Positions 1 through 6,283 of a stretch of 14,285 nucleotides of DNA are shown here, in pieces. Numbering within the stretch: the stretch's first letter is position 1; each line of letters begins with the position of its first letter. The translations under genes and the position numbers were made by a program. Source of the stretch: an uncultured Bacilli bacterium (GTDB lineage: Bacteria > Bacillota_I > Bacilli_A > RF39 > UBA660); assembly GCA_904502155.1 (NCBI GenBank), contig CAJGDV010000023.1, positions 1 to 14,285 on the forward strand, read 5' to 3'. Under the pieces are notes generated by a model. It did no database searches, was not told where the DNA came from, and saw only the letters and a program-made list of their open reading frames with translations.

Positions 1-669
1 ATCATTTGCAGTAACTGTTTTTTCTGCTACTTCTTTTCCATCGGCATATAATTTTACAGTAATACTATTTGGTCTAATTCCATCTTGGTTATTATTATCT
101 TCCCAAGTTTTAGTACCACTTACATTTATTTTTTCTATTTCATGTTTATTAATAATATTAAATCCATTAATAGTAGTAGTGTAACCATCTATAGCATCTT
201 CAGATACTGTATATTTAATTTCTTTTCCATTATTAAATTTATCTAAGTTTGTAAAATTATATGTCCAATTATCTTTTTTAGTAACTTCTTTATTTGCTAC
301 TTCAACTCCATCAGCATATAATCTTACTTTAATAAAGTCTGGTCTAATTCCATCTTGGTCATTATTATCTTCCCAAGTTTTAGTACCTTTAACATTTGTT
401 TTTTCTACTTCATGAGTATTAGTAATATTATATCCATCAACTTTAGTAGTATAATCCTTAACAGTATCTTCTTTTACTGTATAAGTTATTTTATTTTCAC
501 CATTATATTCTGGCATATTTGTAAAATTATATGTCCAGTTATCATTTGCTGTTACTTTTTTGCTTGCTACTTCTTTTCCATCAGCATATAATCTTACCAT
601 TATATCATCTGGTCTAATTCCATCTTGGTCATTATTATCATCCCAAGTTTTAGTACCACTAATATTTAC
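1..669 (-). repeat. Tandem 270-bp Cna_B-encoding repeats
   Basis: Three copies lie in register, at 400-669, 130-399 and 1-129 (the last cut by the window). The block encoding the DGIRP region recurs at 71, 341 and 611, exactly 270 bases apart. It is nearly identical between copies for about 45 bases, while the rest of each unit has diverged. The first copy from the N-terminus (400-669) is the most different. Confidence 0.9.
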
Positions 670-1539
670 AACTTTACCACTATTAACAATTGTTTTAGTA
701 ATAGTATTATTTTGACTAGCAGTAAATACAATTGGATTTTCTCCTATGATTTGGTATCCTTCAGGAATATTAATTTCAGTAATAGAGTAACTTTCGTTAG
801 CAACTAAACCACCTAAAATTATAGAACCTGTATTTTCATTTGTTGTAATTTGAACTTCTTTATCAAAGTCAATATTTTCATTTAAAGCTTTAACTCTAAA
901 TGTAAATGTGTTATCTTCAGCACCTACAACATTTTTAACAATTTTTAAAGATGCAGAGAAGAAATCTTGTAATTTTGTTCCTGATAAAAGAACATCAATT
1001 CCTTGCCCCATACCACTTGATTTACCAGGGCACACATTGTTACTAGAATTATATGAATATTCTTCAGAATATACTAATTCTTCTGTTTTACCTGCAATGG
1101 TAACATTAAGTTTAAATTGAACTAAATACACAACTTCAGTAGTTGTATTTTCATAGTATCTATCAAATTTACCTGATATGCTATATTCTTTTTCAGTTGA
1201 AACACCACCAAACGATCCTGATTGATTACGCCATGAACCAGATACAGGAATATTAGTTAATGTTCCATCTTGATTTTTTCTATAAATGCTAACATTTGAT
1301 AATTCATCTTCATCATCATGGAAATTAATGTTAACATTCATAGGATTACCATCAACATAATAAGTAAATGATGCTACTGACTGAATATCAATATGATCAA
1401 ATGTATTATTATTTGATGAACTACTTCCTGGCCATAATTTACTATCAGCTATTGATACGAATTTTTTAGAATATCCTAAATATGAAACTAAAATTGTACC
1501 AAAGACTAATAAAATTGATAACCATTTTTTATTTTTCAT
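1..1539 (-). CDS. Cna_B-repeat cell-surface protein, C-terminus beyond the window
   Basis: The frame is open from an ATG at 1539 to the window edge (513 residues seen, no stop). Residues 6-22 form a hydrophobic signal or anchor segment. Residues about 40-190 are an unrecognised N-terminal region with one cysteine (C170). Residues about 195-288 look like a SpaA/prealbumin-type fold (TFTFRV, TGSI, YSITE, PEGY). From about 291 come Cna_B repeats with an exact 90-residue period, each carrying GTKTW, QDGIRP, LYADG, NWTYNF and YTV-E. Such domains form rigid stalks, often with internal Lys-Asn isopeptide bonds, on wall-anchored adhesins and pilins. The start is supported by AAGGAGGG six bases upstream. 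The gene overlaps the end of the sortase gene by 11 bases, so the sortase is a likely processing enzyme. The sorting signal that would prove wall anchoring lies outside the window. Confidence 0.9.
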   Translation of the reverse strand, partial: MKNKKWLSILLVFGTILVSYLGYSKKFVSIADSKLWPGSSSSNNNTFDHIDIQSVASFTYYVDGNPMNVNINFHDDEDELSNVSIYRKNQDGTLTNIPVSGSWRNQSGSFGGVSTEKEYSISGKFDRYYENTTTEVVYLVQFKLNVTIAGKTEELVYSEEYSYNSSNNVCPGKSSGMGQGIDVLLSGTKLQDFFSASLKIVKNVVGAEDNTFTFRVKALNENIDFDKEVQITTNENTGSIILGGLVANESYSITEINIPEGYQIIGENPIVFTASQNNTITKTIVNSGKVVNISGTKTWDDNNDQDGIRPDDIMVRLYADGKEVASKKVTANDNWTYNFTNMPEYNGENKITYTVKEDTVKDYTTKVDGYNITNTHEVEKTNVKGTKTWEDNNDQDGIRPDFIKVRLYADGVEVANKEVTKKDNWTYNFTNLDKFNNGKEIKYTVSEDAIDGYTTTINGFNIINKHEIEKINVSGTKTWEDNNNQDGIRPNSITVKLYADGKEVAEKTVTAND

Positions 1540-2215
1540 TCAAAACCCTCCTTGCTATAACTAACAAATACTTTTTAGAATATTTTTGATAATCTTTATG
1601 ATTACTACAAGTTTGTAATATTAAAATATCATCATTACCATTTAGATTAACATTAGTAGGATATAAAGATTTATCTTTTAATTTTGTAATATGCATAAAA
1701 TAATCTTCTTCATTATCAAAATTCATATTCATATATGTAAAGTCACTTGTTTCTATATAAACGGAGAAAATCTCATAAGTATAAATATTATTTAATGTTT
1801 CTAAAGTAATATATTTATTGTTTTCATAATAATTCTTATCATAGTAATTTTCTAAAACATTAAAATCAACATCTACCATATTAGAACTATGTCCATAAAT
1901 AAGAAGTTTGTCACTATCTTCTAAATTAGCTCTATAATCAAGAAAGATAGAACCTATAACATCATAGTTACGATAATAATTATGATTTAAATAAAAATCA
2001 TTATCTTGAGTTTGTGCTACAGGATATTCTTTATCTATTTTTAATATAGCCTTAATATCAGTATTATTATATTTTTTTTGTAATAATTTAATATTTTTAG
2101 ATTCAACTGTATTAGCTTCTAAGAATATTAAGTTATCACTTAAATACGTTTTAGGATAAGCACATATACTTAGACCTAAAATGAAACTTAAACATATTAT
2201 CCTTATCAATTTCAT
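1529..2215 (-). CDS. Class B sortase
   Basis: Sortases are membrane-anchored cysteine transpeptidases that cut a C-terminal sorting motif and join the protein to peptidoglycan or a pilin. From the chosen start the protein has 228 residues: a membrane or signal segment at 3-20, a typical FLDYR-x11-YGH stretch with catalytic His109, and LQTC with catalytic Cys203. Spacing and the NNKYITLET / YTYEIFSVYIET block fit class B. The catalytic Arg usually follows the Cys by about ten residues in an R-x-V-V-V strand. Here that strand reads KKYLLVIARR, so a Lys (215) appears to sit at the Arg position, with Arg222/223 further on. I prefer the ATG at 2215 to the upstream ATG at 2233. GGGGA lies seven bases before 2215, whereas 2233 has no Shine-Dalgarno site and lies about seven bases from the predicted transcription start. 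The downstream Cna_B protein is the probable substrate. Confidence 0.88.
   Translation of the reverse strand: MKLIRIICLSFILGLSICAYPKTYLSDNLIFLEANTVESKNIKLLQKKYNNTDIKAILKIDKEYPVAQTQDNDFYLNHNYYRNYDVIGSIFLDYRANLEDSDKLLIYGHSSNMVDVDFNVLENYYDKNYYENNKYITLETLNNIYTYEIFSVYIETSDFTYMNMNFDNEEDYFMHITKLKDKSLYPTNVNLNGNDDILILQTCSNHKDYQKYSKKYLLVIARRVLNEK
1546..1553 (-). promoter_or_regulatory. Ribosome binding site of the Cna_B protein, inside the sortase gene
   Basis: AAGGAGGG on the minus strand, six bases before the ATG at 1539. It lies within the last codons of the sortase gene, so the two genes are probably translationally coupled. Confidence 0.8.
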
Positions 2216-2246
2216 AATTTTTTCCCCATTCATTTAGTGCTATATT

Positions 2247-2275
2247 ATAATAGTTATAAAACGTTAAAAAGTCAA
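2247..2275 (-). promoter_or_regulatory. Sigma-A-type promoter of the sortase / Cna_B operon
   Basis: On the minus strand, TTGACT at 2275-2270 and TATTAT at 2252-2247 are separated by 17 bases. Transcription should start near 2240. That gives a leader of about 25 bases to the ATG at 2215 and leaves almost none for the ATG at 2233. Confidence 0.7.
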
Positions 2276-2346
2276 TAAAAATATACCCTAATATTAAATA
2301 TCCTAATATATTTATATATTAAATATTGAATTTTATGATATATTTA

Positions 2347-2355
2347 TGCTATTAT
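2347..2355 (+). promoter_or_regulatory. Probable lemA promoter, extended -10
   Basis: TG-C-TATTAT is an extended -10, with TTGAAT at 2326-2331 as a possible -35 (18-base spacer). The predicted start lies only about 16 bases before the lemA ATG, just ahead of AAGGAGGA at 2363-2370. Confidence 0.5.
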
Positions 2356-2377
2356 TTATAATAAGGAGGATATAAAT

Positions 2378-2944
2378 ATGGATTCAGTTGTTATAGTAAT
2401 AATTGTATCAGCTGTTTTACTTGTAGTTGGTCTATTTGTAATTATTGTATATAATTCATTAGTAAAACTTAGAAATAGTGTTAAAGATCACTGGAGTCAA
2501 ATTGATGTACAATTAAAAAGACGCTTTGACTTAATTCCTAATATAGTTGAAACTGTAAAAGCCTATGCTAAACATGAAGAAGAAACATTAAAAGAAGTAG
2601 TTGAAGCAAGAAATTTATATGAAAATTCTAATACTCATGAAGAAGCTATAAATGCTGATTTAAAATTAAATGAATATGTTCCAAAATTAATTGCTTTAGC
2701 AGAATCTTATCCTGAATTAAAAGCTAATGAGAACTATAAACATTTACAACAAGAATTATCTGAAACTGAAGATAAAATAGCATATGCTAGACAATTTTAT
2801 AGTGATTCAGTATTAAAATATAATAATAAAATTCAAATGTTTCCAAATAATATTGTTGCTAAATTATTCGGATTTAAATCAGAACAATTTTTTGAAGCCA
2901 ACAATAATGAGAGACAAAGTGTTAAAGTAGAACTTGAAAAATAA
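2378..2944 (+). CDS. lemA: LemA family membrane protein
   Basis: LemA proteins have one N-terminal membrane helix followed by a cytoplasmic or extracellular helical bundle; their biochemical role is not settled. This 188-residue protein has the membrane segment at 4-26 and then the diagnostic family block at about 32-66: NSV, WSQIDVQLKRR, FDLIPN, VETVKAYAKHE. The rest is helical, as expected, and the length is typical. AAGGAGGA sits seven bases before the ATG. LemA genes are often adjacent to a DUF2207 or TPM-domain gene. Here a DUF2207 gene lies about 3.3 kb downstream on the other strand, with the polyamine operon in between. The stop codon falls inside the terminator stem that follows, so lemA is monocistronic. 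Confidence 0.93.
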   Translation: MDSVVIVIIVSAVLLVVGLFVIIVYNSLVKLRNSVKDHWSQIDVQLKRRFDLIPNIVETVKAYAKHEEETLKEVVEARNLYENSNTHEEAINADLKLNEYVPKLIALAESYPELKANENYKHLQQELSETEDKIAYARQFYSDSVLKYNNKIQMFPNNIVAKLFGFKSEQFFEANNNERQSVKVELEK

Positions 2945-2967
2945 CTATTTTTAATAGTTATTTTTTT
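2940..2967 (+). terminator. lemA intrinsic terminator
   Basis: Perfect 10-bp stem with arms AATAACTATT (2940-2949) and AATAGTTATT (2953-2962), a three-base loop, then a run of T to 2967. The lemA stop codon is within the left arm. The A-tract on the left could let it work in both directions. Confidence 0.85.
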
Positions 2968-2975
2968 GATATAAT
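2967..2975 (+). promoter_or_regulatory. Promoter of the polyamine operon, extended -10
   Basis: TG-A-TATAAT is a consensus extended -10 whose first T is the last T of the lemA terminator tract. No good -35 is visible, as is tolerated for extended -10 promoters. Transcription should start near 2982, about 16 bases before the next ATG. Confidence 0.6.
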
Positions 2976-2997
2976 AGGTATAGAAAGTAGGCATAAT

Positions 2998-4203
2998 ATG
3001 AAATTAGTAAGTATACCAAAAGAAAAATTTGAAAAATATCGCTTAGACGCTATATTTGATTGTTATAAATGGGATCCCCAATTTAAAGATAGTAATACCT
3101 TATCAAAATATGCTTTAGTACTTAGCGAAGAAGAATATAAAGAAATAAAAAAATTAACAGAAAAATTAGATAAAGAAACAATAATGTCAGAAGAGTTTTT
3201 AAATCAAAATTTAAATTTAGCTAAACCATTAGCACTACCTAATAAAATATATAATGAACTAAAAAGAATGAATAATTATGATGCTAAGAAACACATTAGA
3301 TTAATGCGTTATGATTTTCATTTAGATATAAATAATAACTGGGTTATTAGTGAAGTTAATAGTGATGTACCTGGAGGTTTTGCAGAAGCATCTTTACTTC
3401 CTAAACTTGCTATAAAAATGCTAAAAAAAGATTATTATAGTATTGATTTTGGTGATATTTTAGCAACTAGTATTGAAAAGAAAATTAAACCAAAAGGGAA
3501 GATAATGTTTGTTCACTGTACTTCATACAGTGATGATAGACAAGTTATGCAGTATATTGGTGATGAAATGGAAAAAAGAGGATTTAAATCATTATATGGA
3601 GCTGCAGATCATATTAGATTTAAAGATAAAAAAGCAATTAGTATATTAGATGGTTATGAAGGTGAAATAGACCTAATTTTTAGATTTACACCACTTGAAT
3701 GGCTTAAAGATATTAAACCTAAAACATGGGATGGATATTTTGATACAATAACACCATCATGTAATCATCCTATTGCTATTTTTGCCCAAACAAAAAGATT
3801 CCCTTTAGTATGGGAAACTTTAAAAGCTAATGGTATTAAATTAGATACTTGGGAAAAGTTACTGCCACATACTATTTTAGTTAAAGATTTAAAGGATAAA
3901 GAAGGTTATATTTATAAACCAGCGTGTGGTAGAGTAGGAGAAAAAATTTCCATTAAAGAGGCTTGTGATGATGAAGAATATAAATTAATATTAAAAGATG
4001 TAAAAAAACATCCTAATAATTATTTAGCACAAAAACAATTTAAAAGTATGCCAATTATAAGCCCAGATAATACTAAATATCACGTATGTATAGGTTCATA
4101 TACAGTAGAAGGAAAACACGCTGGATTTTACGCTAGAATTAGCGAAAAACCACGTATTGATTCACATGCTGAAGATATACCAGTCATCATAGAAAGAGGT
4201 TAA
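2998..4203 (+). CDS. Glutathionylspermidine-synthase-like ATP-grasp ligase
   Basis: This 401-residue protein matches the ATP-grasp family of glutathionylspermidine synthase and its YgiC/YjfC relatives, which make an amide bond between a carboxylate (in Gss, the glycine of glutathione) and an amine of a polyamine. Visible motifs are R-Y-D-F at 104-107, the metal-binding E-V-N at 119-121 followed by SDVPGGFAEAS, NHP at 256-258 with QTKRFPLVWE after it, and the nucleotide-binding KPACGRVGEKI at 307-317. No N-terminal CHAP amidase domain is present, unlike bifunctional E. coli Gss, so it would be synthase only. The Shine-Dalgarno site (AGTAGG, 2986-2991) is weak. It is first in an operon with an unknown protein two bases downstream and a homospermidine-synthase-like gene, so homospermidine is a reasonable guess for the amine. 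The carboxylate partner is unknown, and glutathione cannot be assumed in this type of bacterium. Confidence 0.8.
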   Translation: MKLVSIPKEKFEKYRLDAIFDCYKWDPQFKDSNTLSKYALVLSEEEYKEIKKLTEKLDKETIMSEEFLNQNLNLAKPLALPNKIYNELKRMNNYDAKKHIRLMRYDFHLDINNNWVISEVNSDVPGGFAEASLLPKLAIKMLKKDYYSIDFGDILATSIEKKIKPKGKIMFVHCTSYSDDRQVMQYIGDEMEKRGFKSLYGAADHIRFKDKKAISILDGYEGEIDLIFRFTPLEWLKDIKPKTWDGYFDTITPSCNHPIAIFAQTKRFPLVWETLKANGIKLDTWEKLLPHTILVKDLKDKEGYIYKPACGRVGEKISIKEACDDEEYKLILKDVKKHPNNYLAQKQFKSMPIISPDNTKYHVCIGSYTVEGKHAGFYARISEKPRIDSHAEDIPVIIERG

Positions 4204-4205
4204 AA

Positions 4206-4853
4206 ATGCATAGAAAAGAAATATATAAAATATGGGCACCAAGAAATATAAAATGGACAGACTGGATAAGACCAGTACCATTTATAGGAATTGATAAACC
4301 TAAACAAAGAGGAGAATTTATAAACTATGAAATTCCTAAAATACATTATATAAATAAACACAAAAAAAATACTGCCATTATAGTAGATATAGTAGGAGTA
4401 AATAGTATTAAAGAAGGAATATCATTAGCCAAAATAGGATATAGACCAATACCCGTTTTTAACGGAACAAATCCTAATATAAATACAAAAGCTGTAACAG
4501 ACAACGAAATAATTGAACCACTACTAGTATGGGGAGCAGAAGAATTAAAAACAACAGAAATAAAAGAAAATGCTAATCCAGCCTTTCTACTAGACTTAAA
4601 TCGCTTAAACAGATATAAAATATTAGACTCATTATTTGATAATAGTTACGATATATATGACCAAGACCTACCATCAGCAAAATTCTTTTTAGATAATGGT
4701 ATAGATACCATTATTGTAAGAAGTGAAAAAATCGAAAAAGATTTAAACAAAGTTTTATATAACTATGAACAATCTAAAATAAAAATCTTATTTACAAATG
4801 GCTTTGAAACACCAAAAGAAATTAAATTAAAGAAAGTAAAAAGAGAATTATAA
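4206..4853 (+). CDS. Unrecognised protein of the polyamine operon
   Basis: I do not recognise this 215-residue protein. It has no signal peptide or membrane segment and should be cytoplasmic. The N-terminus is rich in Trp and Pro (IWAPRNIKWTDW, residues 9-20). A hydrophobic strand and glycine region follow (AIIVDIVGVNSIKEG, about 57-71), then GYRPIPVFNGTNPN, a short NPAFLLDLNR block (about 124-133) and QDLPSAKF (about 153-160). It ends with alternating strands and helices (IDTIIVRSE, KIKILFTNG), which suggests an alpha/beta fold. It starts two bases after the ligase stop, with a GAAAGAGG ribosome site at 4191-4198, and ends in a TAATG overlap with the next gene. This spacing implies co-translation and a shared task, perhaps as a partner subunit, chaperone or hydrolase of the conjugate. 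Function is not assigned. Confidence 0.75.
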   Translation: MHRKEIYKIWAPRNIKWTDWIRPVPFIGIDKPKQRGEFINYEIPKIHYINKHKKNTAIIVDIVGVNSIKEGISLAKIGYRPIPVFNGTNPNINTKAVTDNEIIEPLLVWGAEELKTTEIKENANPAFLLDLNRLNRYKILDSLFDNSYDIYDQDLPSAKFFLDNGIDTIIVRSEKIEKDLNKVLYNYEQSKIKILFTNGFETPKEIKLKKVKREL

Positions 4854-6262
4854 TGATTAAATTTGCAGGAAAAATTGTTCAGTTTGGTTTTGGTGCTGTT
4901 GGTAAAAGTTTTTATGAAAAAGTAAAAAAGGAAATATCATTTAATGAAAATAATTATTATGTTATAACAGAAAATCAATATGAATTTGAAGCCTTTATTA
5001 ATATGGGCGGTATATCAACTAATTTTATTAATGCTTTAATTAATGAAGAAAATTATATAGAAATATTTAGTAAATATTTAAATGAAGGAGATATATTAAT
5101 AGATTTTGCAGATTCTGTTGGAACAAAAGATATTTGCAGGTGGTGTATAGATAATAAAATAATGTATCTTAATACAGGTGAAACTGACTGGCCTAGTAAT
5201 TGGTATTGTATTTTCGAAGAAAATATTAAAAAAAATAAAATGAAAAAAGAACTTGAAGGTAAGATAAAATATCCTATACTACTTCAGCACGGTAATAATC
5301 CTGGACTCGTATCTCATTTTGTAAAAGAAGCACTACATTACGTAGTAGAAACACAATTTAAGAAAAATAAAGATTTAAAAAAATTATTAAAAGAAAATAA
5401 ATATAATGAAGTAGCTAAACATTTAGGTTTAAAGATGATTCATGTTAATGATATAGATCTTCAAAAAATAGATGAGGAATTTAATATTGATAAATTAATT
5501 AGTACATGGTGTATTGACTCTTTCTTTTTTGAACTTTTAAGTGAAGCTACACAAAATATTGGAACCCATGAAAATAATATTGATGAAAATATATGTAAGA
5601 AACTAGATTTAGAAAAAGGGTTTTTAGAATATAAAGATTTAGCAGTAGATAAAAAGATTAAAACAGTTTATCCTGGTGGTTATTTTGAAGGATACTTAGT
5701 ACCACATGAAGAAACTATTACTATTGCTAATAGTCTAGAAGTATATGAAGATGAAAAAGTAATTTATAGACCATCAGTAATGTTTGTTTATAAGCCATGC
5801 CATCTAGCAGAAGATTATCTTGAAAAATCAAGAACTAAAATCGAAGATGAAAATTTAGCTGTTAGAGGACATTTGTGTCCTAAAGACTCAGAAGTTGTTT
5901 ATAAAGAAAAAATAAAAGAAGGAACAGAATATGTTGGTATTTTACTTATTGGTGAAAATTTTAAACCAGTATGGGTAGGTAATAGAGTAGAGATGAACTA
6001 TTTATATAAACAAAAAAATTCCTTCTGGCAAACACCAACAATTACACCGGTTGCAATGTCTGCTTTAGCGGGTTTATGTTGGATGTTAAAAAATAAAGAT
6101 AAAGGAAATATATACTTTCCAGATGATATAGAAGATTATAATTATATTTTAAAAATAGCTGAAAAATATATTTCTAAAACAATTTATCATACCTTTGAAA
6201 AAGATGTTTTAAAATTAGAAAAAATTGAATCAAGTGAATTTTTTGTCAAAGAAAAAGAATAA
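4853..6262 (+). CDS. Homospermidine-synthase-like NAD(P)-dependent enzyme
   Basis: Bacterial homospermidine synthase uses NAD to oxidise putrescine or spermidine, transfers an aminobutyl group to a second putrescine and releases homospermidine. This 469-residue protein is close to the usual length (about 477). It starts with a Rossmann fold (VQFGFGAVG, 9-17), followed by LIDFADSVG (82-90), the conserved NTGETDWPSNWYC (107-119), LQHGNNPGLVSHF (144-156) with the downstream helix KEAL, TWCIDSFFFE (218-227) and IGTHE (236-240). The TW and GTHE blocks are the ones I associate with homospermidine synthase rather than with saccharopine dehydrogenase. The start codon shares its A with the preceding TAA stop (TAATG), after a weak AAGAGAA. 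No putrescine-producing decarboxylase is in the window, so the substrate must come from elsewhere in the genome or from uptake. A related carboxyspermidine-type dehydrogenase is a less likely alternative. Confidence 0.82.
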   Translation: MIKFAGKIVQFGFGAVGKSFYEKVKKEISFNENNYYVITENQYEFEAFINMGGISTNFINALINEENYIEIFSKYLNEGDILIDFADSVGTKDICRWCIDNKIMYLNTGETDWPSNWYCIFEENIKKNKMKKELEGKIKYPILLQHGNNPGLVSHFVKEALHYVVETQFKKNKDLKKLLKENKYNEVAKHLGLKMIHVNDIDLQKIDEEFNIDKLISTWCIDSFFFELLSEATQNIGTHENNIDENICKKLDLEKGFLEYKDLAVDKKIKTVYPGGYFEGYLVPHEETITIANSLEVYEDEKVIYRPSVMFVYKPCHLAEDYLEKSRTKIEDENLAVRGHLCPKDSEVVYKEKIKEGTEYVGILLIGENFKPVWVGNRVEMNYLYKQKNSFWQTPTITPVAMSALAGLCWMLKNKDKGNIYFPDDIEDYNYILKIAEKYISKTIYHTFEKDVLKLEKIESSEFFVKEKE

Positions 6263-6282
6263 CCGAAATTATTCTTTTTTTT
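6252..6282 (+). terminator. Bidirectional terminator between convergent genes
   Basis: Perfect 11-bp stem with arms AAAAAGAATAA (6252-6262) and TTATTCTTTTT (6269-6279), a six-base loop and further T to 6282. The plus-strand gene stops inside the left arm. The minus-strand DUF2207 gene stops at 6284. The A-tract gives T residues on the minus strand too, so it should serve both genes. Confidence 0.85.
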
Positions 6283-6283
6283 A

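Noticed and set aside
355..1120. Plus-strand open frames at 355-591, 625-807 and 908-1120
   Set aside because: They lie antisense to the continuous Cna_B frame, have no ribosome sites and encode low-complexity hydrophobic or nondescript sequence; they are by-products of the repeat DNA.
2216..2233. Upstream ATG at 2233 as the sortase start
   Set aside because: It is about seven bases from the predicted transcription start and has no ribosome site; GGGGA precedes the ATG at 2215.
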